From FEN-1219 sp039933105 (GTDB lineage Bacteria > Pseudomonadota > Gammaproteobacteria > Steroidobacterales > Rariloculaceae), in contig JBDTOT010000008.1 of NCBI GenBank assembly GCA_039933105.1, positions 54,547-118,546 on the forward strand: DNA of 64,000 nucleotides, given 5' to 3'. The notes under the pieces were generated by a model. The model was not told where the DNA came from. It ran no database searches and saw nothing but the letters and a program-made list of their open reading frames with translations. Position 1 is the first letter of the stretch. Every line of letters starts with the position of its first letter. The position numbers and the translations under genes were made by a program. Shown here piece by piece: positions 9,313-16,260 of this stretch.

Positions 9313-10002
9313 ATGAGTGAAGTCGTGCTGATCGTGGGTGCGGGCGAGGGGCTTAGCGCGTCGATCGCGCGGCGCTTCGCGCGGGAGGGCTCGCGCATCG
9401 TGCTCGCTGCGCGCACGCCGGCGAAGCTTGGCGATATCGTAGCAGCCGTGCACGCTCAGGTTGTGCGCTGCGACGCGACGGTACGCGAAGACGTTGAGGC
9501 GCTATTCGCGGAATGCGACGCGGGCCCCGGCGCACCCGACGTCGTCGTCTACAACCCGAGCGGACGGCTGCGTGGGCCGATCGCCGATCTCGACCCGGCC
9601 GCCGTGAAGCAAGCGCTCGAGGTCTCGGCGTACGGTGGCTTCCTCGTCGCGCAGGCGGCCGCGAAACGCATGCTACGCAAAGGCCGCGGCGCAATTCTCT
9701 TCACCGGCGCGTCGGCAAGCGTGAAGGGGTTTGCGCAGTCCGCGGCGTTCGCGATGGGCAAGTTTGCGCTGCGCGGTCTCGCGCAGAGCATGGCGCGCGA
9801 GCTACATCCGCAAAACATCCACGTCGCGCATTTCGTGATCGACGGCGGCATTCGATCTGCGAGCCGGCCAGTGTCCGCGGAAAACCCGGACTCGCTACTC
9901 GATCCGGACGCCATCGCCGACACCTATTTTCATGTGGCGCGCCAGGCGCGCAGCGCCTGGACCTGGGAGATCGAGTTGCGGCCCTGGGTCGAGAAGTTCT
10001 AG
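9313..10002 (+). CDS. SDR family protein with Phe in place of the catalytic Tyr
   Basis: The start is the ATG at 9313, preceded by GGAGG at 9301-9305, giving 229 residues; an earlier in-frame ATG lies in non-family sequence. The Rossmann motif is GAGEGLSASIA (residues 9-19). Where the usual YxxxK should stand, the sequence reads AAFAMGKFAL, so Phe146 replaces Tyr and Lys150 remains. I recall related SDR proteins with the same change and a similar HVAHFVIDGGI tail, so this is likely a subfamily trait rather than damage. Whether it still acts as an oxidoreductase is uncertain. It is divergent from the FAD oxidase. Confidence 0.88.
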   Translation: MSEVVLIVGAGEGLSASIARRFAREGSRIVLAARTPAKLGDIVAAVHAQVVRCDATVREDVEALFAECDAGPGAPDVVVYNPSGRLRGPIADLDPAAVKQALEVSAYGGFLVAQAAAKRMLRKGRGAILFTGASASVKGFAQSAAFAMGKFALRGLAQSMARELHPQNIHVAHFVIDGGIRSASRPVSAENPDSLLDPDAIADTYFHVARQARSAWTWEIELRPWVEKF

Positions 10003-10039
10003 CCCGACGGCGCGTCTTTTCTTCCCGTGGCGGACGCAG

Positions 10040-10240
10040 CTATTTCTTCAGGTCTTTGCGCGCTTCGCGGACATCGTCCACGGCGTCGTCGACGTTACGT
10101 CCAGCCTGTTGGGCGGTACGGTGGTCGTTGCCCGTCGCCGTGTCGACGCGCTTTCCGAACCGTTCGGCGGGGCCTTGCGTTTGGCAGGCCCATAGACCCA
10201 GTGATAGCACGCAGATTGCGAAGATTCTTTGTGACTTCAT
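10040..10240 (-). CDS. Small predicted lipoprotein
   Basis: A 66-residue product begins at ATG 10240, preceded by AAGGAAATAG. The hydrophobic leader ends in a lipobox-like GLWAC, so it is probably lipid-anchored. The mature part is short, charged and predicted helical (NVDDAVDDVREARKDLKK). A longer upstream frame to 10339 overlaps the next gene and lacks a ribosome site. It resembles small entericidin-like or stress-induced lipoproteins only in size and layout; no firm family assignment is possible. It lies 40 bases downstream of the DUF883-like gene and may be in the same transcript. Confidence 0.65.
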   Translation of the reverse strand: MKSQRIFAICVLSLGLWACQTQGPAERFGKRVDTATGNDHRTAQQAGRNVDDAVDDVREARKDLKK

Positions 10241-10280
10241 CTCTATTTCCTTCGGCTCAGCAGCCGTTGCGGCTCTCCCG

Positions 10281-10562
10281 CTAGCGGCGGAACAGCAGAC
10301 CGAACACGATGGCGCCCGCCGCGAAAGCAACACCGACACCCGTCAGCGGGTTACGGCGCACGTAGCCGGTGGTCTTCTTCACCTGTGAGCGCATCAGCGC
10401 GCGCGCCTGCTTCTTCTGTTTGCGGGCTTGAACCTTGAGTCGTGCGACACTTGTGTCCAGCTGCTCGCGCGCGTCGCGAGCGGTCGTGGCCAAACGTTCC
10501 GCAGCACGGCCGGCAATCTCTGCGCCAATGGCCGTCGGCGAGAATGTGGTTTCGTTCTTCAT
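10281..10562 (-). CDS. DUF883/ElaB-like small inner-membrane protein
   Basis: The start is ATG 10562, placed 6 bases after GGAGG; the product has 93 residues. The first 60 residues are a charged helical segment (AAERLATTARDAREQLDTSVARLKVQARKQ is mostly predicted helix). After it come a basic patch, NPLTGVGVAF and a single hydrophobic segment ending in RR at the C-terminus. This layout matches DUF883 proteins (ElaB, YqjD), which are tail-anchored in the inner membrane and associate with stalled ribosomes in E. coli. Ribosome binding here is inference. Confidence 0.7.
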   Translation of the reverse strand: MKNETTFSPTAIGAEIAGRAAERLATTARDAREQLDTSVARLKVQARKQKKQARALMRSQVKKTTGYVRRNPLTGVGVAFAAGAIVFGLLFRR

Positions 10563-10697
10563 TCGAACCTCCAAAGAATTTGGTGTGCTTCTTACAGCTA
10601 AAGGCTAAGCCTCAGCTGAGATATTGCCGCAGAGGAAAGCATGGGTCTGCCTCACGGAGTGAGGCACGCGCCTAGGACGCGTCCTACGGAGGGTGCT

Positions 10698-10940
10698 CTA
10701 TTTCTGGAACAGCTGCGGCGTGAACTTCTTCAAGTACTCGCGCCAGTTGATCCATGTATGCGCGTCGGTGGACGGCTCGTAGGTGACGGCGAAGCCGTGT
10801 TTCTTCAGCAAGTCGACAGTCGCCACTGTCGTGTCTACGAGAAAGTCGTCGCGGCCCGTGGAGAACCACACGAGCGACAGGCCGCGCTTCAGCGTAGCGT
10901 CGTCGAGCTCTTTTCGATGCTGGGTCTCCCACTTCGAGCT
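10698..10940 (-). pseudogene. C-terminal remnant of an esterase (Fes/IroE-like alpha/beta hydrolase)
   Basis: An open frame here encodes about 80 residues that look like the last quarter of a secreted putative-esterase protein: KWETQHRKELDD, then LVWFSTGRDDFLVDTT, LLKKHGF and DAHTWINWREYLKKF before the stop. The TGRDD aspartate and the DAHTW histidine would be the acid and base of the catalytic triad. The nucleophile domain (GxSxG) and signal peptide are missing; upstream the frame runs into unrelated sequence and then the 3' end of osmC. I therefore call it a truncated gene. It may mark an old deletion that brought osmC next to it. Confidence 0.7.
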
Positions 10941-11029
10941 ATCGCGCGCTCGTGGCGGGTTCACTGGGTCCGACGTAGCGACGCCGTCGACGTCCCCCCA
11001 ACTCGGCGGTTCGGCACTGCGCCGCGCCG

Positions 11030-11458
11030 CTATTCTTTGAGTGTAGCGTCCAGCGTGATCTTGAGCCCGTTGCGCAGCAGGTTCGAGACGGGGCACTTCT
11101 TCTCCGCCTCGGCCGCGAATTGCTTGAACGATTCCGCTTTCATGCCCGGCACCTGGCCTTCGGTCACGAGGTGCATCTTGCCGATAACGCCGTTCTCGAG
11201 CGAGATCGTGGCCTTCGTGCTGATCGAAAGCGGGCGGTGGCCCTGCGTGCTCAGATAGTTCGCGAACGCCATGCTGAAGCAGGCGGCATGCGCGGCTGCG
11301 ATCAGCTCCTCGGGGTTCGTGCCTTTGGCGTTCTCGAACCGAGTGGCGTAGGTGAACGGCGTATCGCGCAGCACACCGCTGGTGGCGCTGATCGTTCCGG
11401 CGCCGGTCTTGAGATCGCCGCGCCAGGTTCCAGAGGATGTGCGTTCTATGGCTGCCAT
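11030..11458 (-). CDS. osmC: OsmC family peroxiredoxin
   Basis: The 142-residue product matches OsmC proper in length and motifs. The redox cysteines are Cys60 in AAHAACFSMA and Cys122 in KKCPVSN, and the central GTNPEELIAAAHA segment is diagnostic. OsmC reduces organic hydroperoxides as a cytoplasmic homodimer. AAGGAG precedes the ATG at 11458. It is 18 bases downstream of the nearest O-demethylase gene and likely co-transcribed with it, which could link peroxide defence to aromatic oxidation; that link is inference. Confidence 0.95.
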   Translation of the reverse strand: MAAIERTSSGTWRGDLKTGAGTISATSGVLRDTPFTYATRFENAKGTNPEELIAAAHAACFSMAFANYLSTQGHRPLSISTKATISLENGVIGKMHLVTEGQVPGMKAESFKQFAAEAEKKCPVSNLLRNGLKITLDATLKE

Positions 11459-11476
11459 GTCGCTACTCCTTCAGGT

Positions 11477-12880
11477 CTAAGCGTTCTTCGTTCGCCAGCT
11501 GTCTGCGTAGCTCTCGCGCGCTTCACGAGAGTACGGCGTGGGCGCAACGCGAACGCGGATCTCGGCCTGCTTGTGCGGTTCGGTCGACGTCTTGCCCGTG
11601 GTCTCCGGCTCGCCCCAGGTCAGCGTCAGCTGATCGCCGATCTTCACGTCATCGTTCACGACGCCGAGCGACAGCATGCAGCGCTCGTTGTACGAGTAGC
11701 CGTTGAACATCGACATGCCCACCATCTTGCCGTCGCGCGTCAGCGTGTCCGCGTTCGTCGAAGCGTAGTTCGGCTGCGGGAAATCGATCCACTTGTACGC
11801 GAGGCCCTCCTCGAACTGCGACGCGACGACCTTCAGCAGGTCATCGCGATTCCACTCGAGCGTGACCTTCTGGCGGTTCTTCTGGTCCTTCATCTTCGTC
11901 AAAGCCGGTTTGCCGATGAAGTCTTTCTTCCAGCCGATGTAGAAGCCGTAACCGAGCTCGAACGGATTGACGTAGTAGTCTTCGATCTTGTCGCTGACGA
12001 AGCTGCCGCCGATCGAACCCACGGCCTCATAGCTGTCGGCGCCGAGCCAGTCGCGATAGTCCTGCAGCATGCCGTCGCCGGAGTAGATGCCAGGCAGCGG
12101 CGAGGGTATCCAGCCGGACTCGAGCGTGTTCGTCGAGTATGCGCGGCTGCCCACCAGCCGCAGATCGACGCCGGCGTCGCGCGCGGCTTCCATGATCGTC
12201 GACTGGATGTAGTGCTTGTCCGCGTAGGGCCCGAAGACTTCGAGGCCGGGCGCGCCGGCCATGCCATGGCGCAGCGCCTGCACACGCCGCGAGCCGATCT
12301 TTATCCAGTCCACGTGGAAGAACTTGATGTCGGGGACGGGGCCACCGTTGATCTTGTCGAAGATCTTGTTCGCTTCGGGCCCTTGGATCTGGAAGCGATA
12401 GTGCGTGCGATAAATGGCTTTGCCGTCCGGGCGGCTATCGGAACGCGGATCGTGGGTGAGGCGCACGCGGTACTTGTTGATGGCGGCCTGGAACTTGACC
12501 CAGTTCGCCGTCGGCGCGCGGCCCACGAGCACGAACTTATCCGCGCGCTCGCGGAAGATGATCATGTCGCCGATCACATGGCCGGCGGGAGTCACCGGCA
12601 CGAAGTGCTTCGCGCGGTTCAAGTCGAAGTTCGCGAAGCTATTGATGCCGACATGCTCGAGGAAGGCCGCGGCGTCCGGGCCTTCGACAATCAGCTCGTC
12701 CATGTGGTGGGTCTGGTCGAACAGAACGGCCGAATGGCGCCAGGCCATCTGCTCGCTGCGCCAGTTCGAAAACTCCGGCGCCACCACGGGATACACGTAC
12801 ATGCCGATTTTGGAATTGCGCAGCAGCTCGACGGCGTTGCCGTGCGCCTTGAGCACGGCGCTCAGGTTATTTGCAGCCAT
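11477..12880 (-). CDS. LigM/DesA-like tetrahydrofolate-dependent O-demethylase, copy 1
   Basis: The 467-residue product belongs to the GcvT/aminomethyltransferase fold and matches LigM (vanillate / 3-O-methylgallate O-demethylase) better than glycine-cleavage GcvT. The N-terminus has MLRNSKIG-type sequence (here LLRNSKIGMYVYPVV), then LFDQTHHM, VGRAPTANW with Arg121, and SRAYSTNTLESGWIPSPLP with Tyr248, the counterpart of the catalytic Tyr247 reported for LigM. LigM moves an aryl methyl group to tetrahydrofolate. This copy differs from the others around residues 330-345 (ELGYGFYIGWKKDF), so its substrate may differ. It is the last of three tandem copies and is followed by osmC. Confidence 0.88.
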   Translation of the reverse strand: MAANNLSAVLKAHGNAVELLRNSKIGMYVYPVVAPEFSNWRSEQMAWRHSAVLFDQTHHMDELIVEGPDAAAFLEHVGINSFANFDLNRAKHFVPVTPAGHVIGDMIIFRERADKFVLVGRAPTANWVKFQAAINKYRVRLTHDPRSDSRPDGKAIYRTHYRFQIQGPEANKIFDKINGGPVPDIKFFHVDWIKIGSRRVQALRHGMAGAPGLEVFGPYADKHYIQSTIMEAARDAGVDLRLVGSRAYSTNTLESGWIPSPLPGIYSGDGMLQDYRDWLGADSYEAVGSIGGSFVSDKIEDYYVNPFELGYGFYIGWKKDFIGKPALTKMKDQKNRQKVTLEWNRDDLLKVVASQFEEGLAYKWIDFPQPNYASTNADTLTRDGKMVGMSMFNGYSYNERCMLSLGVVNDDVKIGDQLTLTWGEPETTGKTSTEPHKQAEIRVRVAPTPYSREARESYADSWRTKNA

Positions 12881-12958
12881 TAGTTCCTCTCAATTTTTCC
12901 TCCTAAATCATCTCACATCCGCGCGGGATTGGCGTGCCGCGTTCAGGGTTCGCGTGAG

Positions 12959-12994
12959 CAAAAAAGAAAAGGCGCACCCCTTGCGGGGCGCGCC
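12959..12994 (-). terminator. Rho-independent terminator after O-demethylase copy 2
   Basis: Read on the minus strand, a GC hairpin (GGCGC-CCCC arm, TTGC loop on the plus strand, 12971-12994, one mismatch) is followed by a T-rich run (TTTTCTTTTT, 12959-12970). It lies 24 bases past the stop of copy 2 and before copy 1, so copy 1 and osmC probably have their own promoter or depend on read-through. Confidence 0.85.
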
Positions 12995-13017
12995 CTCGTC
13001 TTCGATCCGCCGCCTAG

Positions 13018-14391
13018 TTACTTCGGCCGATATGCGGTACGTGCGGTCTGGCCATACGGCGCCGGTTGCACGGTGGCGCGAATTTTTACTTGCTTGTGGC
13101 GCTCGACGGTCGGCTTCGTCGAGCCGCCTTCTTCTTCGCCCCAGATCACGTGGACCTTGGTGCCGGGCTTCGCGTGTTTGATGTCCACGCACGCGAGGGA
13201 CAGCATTGCTCGCTCGTTGAAGCTGTAGCCCGTGTAGGTCGAAACACCCACGAGCTTGCCGCCTTTCTCGATGCGATCGAACGGCAGCGTCGAATAGTTC
13301 GCCAACGGTAGGTCGATGTACTTGCGGAACTTGCCGGCGTGAAACAGCGTCGTGAAAACCTTGTCGACGTCGTCGCCGTCCCACACGAGCGTGACCTTTT
13401 GCTTCTTCGGCTTCTTCGCGATCTTCTGGAGCGCTTGACGGCCGACGAACTCGTGGTCGAACTTCACGAAACCGCCGTAGCCCATGTCGTATGGCGTGAG
13501 GTAGTAGTCGTCGATCTTCTTCGCGTAGTAGCTGCCGCCGAGCGACGCCGTGGTCTCGTATCCGGTGCCTGCGAGCCACTGCCGGTACGGCTTCATTGGC
13601 TCGCCGCTATACACGGCGGGCAATGGCGAGGGAATCCAGCCTGACTCGAGCGTGCTGGTCGGATACGTTCGAGCGCCAACGCGTCGAATACCGAACTCCG
13701 CTCCGGCCGCGACGATCGCGTCGCGTACTTTTTCGCCGTCAGCCCATGGGCCGAAAAGTTCCCAGCCGGGTTGGCCGACCATCCCATGGCGCAGCGCGCG
13801 GACCTTGCAGCCGGCGATGTCGATGGTGCTCATGTGGAAGAACTTGATGTCGGGCATTGTCTTGCCCGTCACCTTTTCCATGACCTTCTTCGCGTTCGGC
13901 CCCTGCACCTGATAGCGGTACACACGCCGCCCGCCAGTCTTGTTCACGAACGAGCGCTCGTCGCGTTCGGCCTTGGCGTTGTACTTGCCTGCGATCAGGT
14001 TGTACTCGACCCAATTCAATGCCGGCGGCCGGCCAACGAACACGAAGCTGTTCGGCGCAAGGTGAAACAGGATCGCGTCGCCGATCAAATAGCCGTCGTG
14101 GTTGCAGGCGACGAATTGCTTGGCTGTGTCCACGCGGAAATTGGTGAACGTGTTTACGCCGAGCGACGAGATCAGTTTCAGCGCGTCCGGACCTTCGAGA
14201 TAAAGATCCGTCATGTGATGCGACTGGTCGAACAGTGCGCACGTCTCGCGCCACGAACGTTGTTCGTCGCGCCAGTTCGTGAATTCGCTTGGCACCACCG
14301 GAAACGCGTAGGGCCCGATTTGCGAATTGCGCAGCATGTCGACCGGGCTGCGCGCAGAGTCCAATGCCTGTTGCAGATTCTGGTAGCTCAT
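13018..14391 (-). CDS. LigM/DesA-like tetrahydrofolate-dependent O-demethylase, copy 2
   Basis: This 457-residue paralogue of its two neighbours keeps the same landmarks: MLRNSQIGPYAFPVV, LFDQSHHM, VGRPPALNW with Arg121, KFFHMSTI, RHGMVGQPGWELFGPW, and ARTYPTSTLESGWIPSPLP with Tyr243 at the LigM Tyr247 position. It is about ten residues shorter than the others and differs in the substrate-side loops (RTYPTS for RAYxTN; QVQGPNAKKVMEK). It should transfer a methyl group from a methoxylated aromatic or similar ether to tetrahydrofolate in the cytoplasm. A strong terminator follows it at 12959-12994, and another lies between it and copy 3, so it forms its own transcription unit. Confidence 0.87.
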   Translation of the reverse strand: MSYQNLQQALDSARSPVDMLRNSQIGPYAFPVVPSEFTNWRDEQRSWRETCALFDQSHHMTDLYLEGPDALKLISSLGVNTFTNFRVDTAKQFVACNHDGYLIGDAILFHLAPNSFVFVGRPPALNWVEYNLIAGKYNAKAERDERSFVNKTGGRRVYRYQVQGPNAKKVMEKVTGKTMPDIKFFHMSTIDIAGCKVRALRHGMVGQPGWELFGPWADGEKVRDAIVAAGAEFGIRRVGARTYPTSTLESGWIPSPLPAVYSGEPMKPYRQWLAGTGYETTASLGGSYYAKKIDDYYLTPYDMGYGGFVKFDHEFVGRQALQKIAKKPKKQKVTLVWDGDDVDKVFTTLFHAGKFRKYIDLPLANYSTLPFDRIEKGGKLVGVSTYTGYSFNERAMLSLACVDIKHAKPGTKVHVIWGEEEGGSTKPTVERHKQVKIRATVQPAPYGQTARTAYRPK

Positions 14392-14570
14392 AAGTCCTTT
14401 GAAACTCCCCTTCGAAGATGACTCGCTGTGCGAGTCCGCGAACGCCCAATCACCGAAGGAACTTCGGTGCAGGCGCCCACCCCTGAATCACCCTAAAGCA
14501 ACAATCGTCTTTGCGCCACTTGGCAGGCTTGCCGATCCGAACCGTCTCGTTCGCAATGCTCGTCATGCCT

Positions 14571-14613
14571 CAAAGAAAACGGGCGAGCATCGTTGCCGAT
14601 TGCCCGCCCGTTT
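14571..14613 (-). terminator. Rho-independent terminator after O-demethylase copy 3
   Basis: On the minus strand a nine-base stem (AAACGGGCG with CGCCCGTTT, arms at 14605-14613 and 14577-14585) encloses a loop that can pair further. It is followed by TCTTTG. It lies 26 bases downstream of the stop of copy 3 and separates copy 3 from copy 2. Confidence 0.8.
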
Positions 14614-14638
14614 GCAGCAGAACGAAAACGACGTCCTA

Positions 14639-16045
14639 TCAGCCGGCTTTACCGGTGCGCCAGCCTTCGGCGTACGTATCGCGGACGAACTTCGAGTACG
14701 GAACCGCGCTCACGGTGGCGCGGATGTTCAGCTGCTTGTGGCGCTCGACCGTCGTCTTGCGCGAGCCGCCGTCCGGTTCGCCCCAGACCAGATTGACCTC
14801 GCTACCGAGCGGTACTTCGGGGTCGACAATGCCAAGCGACAGCATCGACTTCTCGTTGTAGCTATAGCCCGCGAACATCGAAGCGCCGACCACCTTGCCG
14901 TTCTTGTCGATGATTTTGTCAAACGACGACGACGCGTAATTCGACAGCGGCAGGTCGATGTACTTGTAGTGATCTTCCGTGCCGGCCACCATCGATGCGA
15001 ACACTTTCGCGACGTCGTCGCCGTTCCACGCGAAAGTGACTTTCTTGCGGTGCGGCTTGTTCGCGATTTTCTCGAGCGCCTCGCGGCCGATGAAGTCGTG
15101 GTCGAACTTCACGAACGGACCGTAGCCGATCTCGTACGGCGTGACGTAATAGTCCTCGATGTTGTTCGAAACGAAGCTGCCCGCCAGGCTGCCCGTGGCC
15201 TCGTAGCTGTTGGCCGGCAGCCACTTGCGGTACTTCTTCATGCGCTCGTCCGTGTACACGGCCGGCAATGGCGAAGGGATCCACCCGGACTCGAGCGTGT
15301 TCGTCGCATACGCGCGGGAGCCGACCTGCGTTAAGCCGAACTCTTCGCCAACTCGCACGATCTCGTCGCGAATTTTCTCGCGGTCCTTGTAAGGACCCCA
15401 GATTTCGAGACCCGGTGCGCCAGCCATGCCGTGGCGAAGCGCTCGAATCTTCTGACCCTTGATGCGGATCTTGTCCATCCAGAAGAACTTGATGTCCGGC
15501 ACTTTCTTGCCGTTCAGCTTCTCGATCAGCTTCCAGGCATTCGGGCCCTGGATCTGGAAGCGGTAAGAAATACGCTTGACGGCCTGACCCTTCGGGTTGC
15601 CCGGCGAGCGGTCGTCTTTCTTGATCTTGACCTTGTAGTCGCCCGTCTCGGCATTGAACTGGATCCAATTGGCGGACGGCGCGCGCCCGACGAACACAAG
15701 CTCGTTCTTGTCCAGGTGAAACAGGATGCCGTCGCCGATCACGTGGCCGCTGGGGCTGCACGGAATGAACTGCTTGGCGCGGTTGATCGGAAAATTCTCG
15801 AAGCTGTTGATCGCGAGATCCGAGAGCAGCTTGAGGGCGTGCGGGCCCTTTATGTAAAGATCGACCATGTGGTGCGACTGATCGAACAGCACGCACGACT
15901 TACGCCACGCGGCCTGCTCGTCGCGCCAGTTCGAAAACTCGCCAGGGACGACGGGGTAAACGTAGGCTCCGATTCGGGAGTTGCGTAGCAGGTCTACGGG
16001 ATTACGGGCGGCTTTGAGCACGTCCTCTAAGTTCTTGTGAGCCAT
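14639..16045 (-). CDS. ligM: LigM-like vanillate/3-O-methylgallate-type O-demethylase, copy 3
   Basis: Of the three copies this one looks closest to LigM. It keeps LLRNSRIGAYVYPVV, LFDQSHHMVDLYIKG, VGRAPSANW (Arg121), GMAGAPGLEIWGPY, SRAYATNTLESGWIPSPLP with Tyr246, and YEIGYGPFVKFDHDFIGREALE, all as I remember them from LigM. The usual LigM length is about 470; this is 468 residues from ATG 16045. A second ATG at 16057 abuts AGGAGG with no spacer, so 16045, with a 12-base spacer, is preferred. LigM demethylates vanillate to protocatechuate and 3-O-methylgallate to gallate using tetrahydrofolate. No protocatechuate dioxygenase or folate gene is in the window, so the pathway cannot be closed here. 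It is divergent from the PQQ dehydrogenase at 16261. Confidence 0.88.
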   Translation of the reverse strand: MAHKNLEDVLKAARNPVDLLRNSRIGAYVYPVVPGEFSNWRDEQAAWRKSCVLFDQSHHMVDLYIKGPHALKLLSDLAINSFENFPINRAKQFIPCSPSGHVIGDGILFHLDKNELVFVGRAPSANWIQFNAETGDYKVKIKKDDRSPGNPKGQAVKRISYRFQIQGPNAWKLIEKLNGKKVPDIKFFWMDKIRIKGQKIRALRHGMAGAPGLEIWGPYKDREKIRDEIVRVGEEFGLTQVGSRAYATNTLESGWIPSPLPAVYTDERMKKYRKWLPANSYEATGSLAGSFVSNNIEDYYVTPYEIGYGPFVKFDHDFIGREALEKIANKPHRKKVTFAWNGDDVAKVFASMVAGTEDHYKYIDLPLSNYASSSFDKIIDKNGKVVGASMFAGYSYNEKSMLSLGIVDPEVPLGSEVNLVWGEPDGGSRKTTVERHKQLNIRATVSAVPYSKFVRDTYAEGWRTGKAG

Positions 16046-16244
16046 GGCTACTAGCATCCTCCTACAGCGAAACGCTTTTGTTATGCGGGAAAAGGCGCGC
16101 AGTGTACCACCCGAGCGCAGAAAATCCGCTCATCCTCGATACGATCGCCGGGCTGTTTCGCGGAGGTTGCGGCCGTGCGCCGAATCATTCGCGGCTGCGC
16201 GTTGACGCTGTGAGGTTCGAACCCTAGCATCGAGACGATCCACC

Positions 16245-16250
16245 GGGGGG
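16245..16250 (+). promoter_or_regulatory. Poly-G ribosome-site variant
   Basis: Six G's end 10 bases before the ATG at 16261. They stand where a Shine-Dalgarno sequence should be and could pair with CCUCC by G-C and G-U pairs. The same pattern recurs before other exported proteins in this window. Confidence 0.5.
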
Positions 16251-16260
16251 TGATCTCACG

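Noticed and set aside
11120..12883. Long plus-strand open frame of about 587 codons opposite O-demethylase copy 1
   Set aside because: It is the mirror of a gene with clear LigM motifs; high GC removes stop codons from the opposite strand. Similar mirror frames at 46641-48647, 41779-43641 and 59453-61258 were rejected for the same reason.
11477..16045. Naming the three tandem genes as glycine-cleavage GcvT
   Set aside because: They share the fold, but the length, LFDQxHHM, VGRxPxxNW and TLESGWIPSPLP with the catalytic Tyr match LigM/DesA, and no gcvH or gcvP lies nearby.
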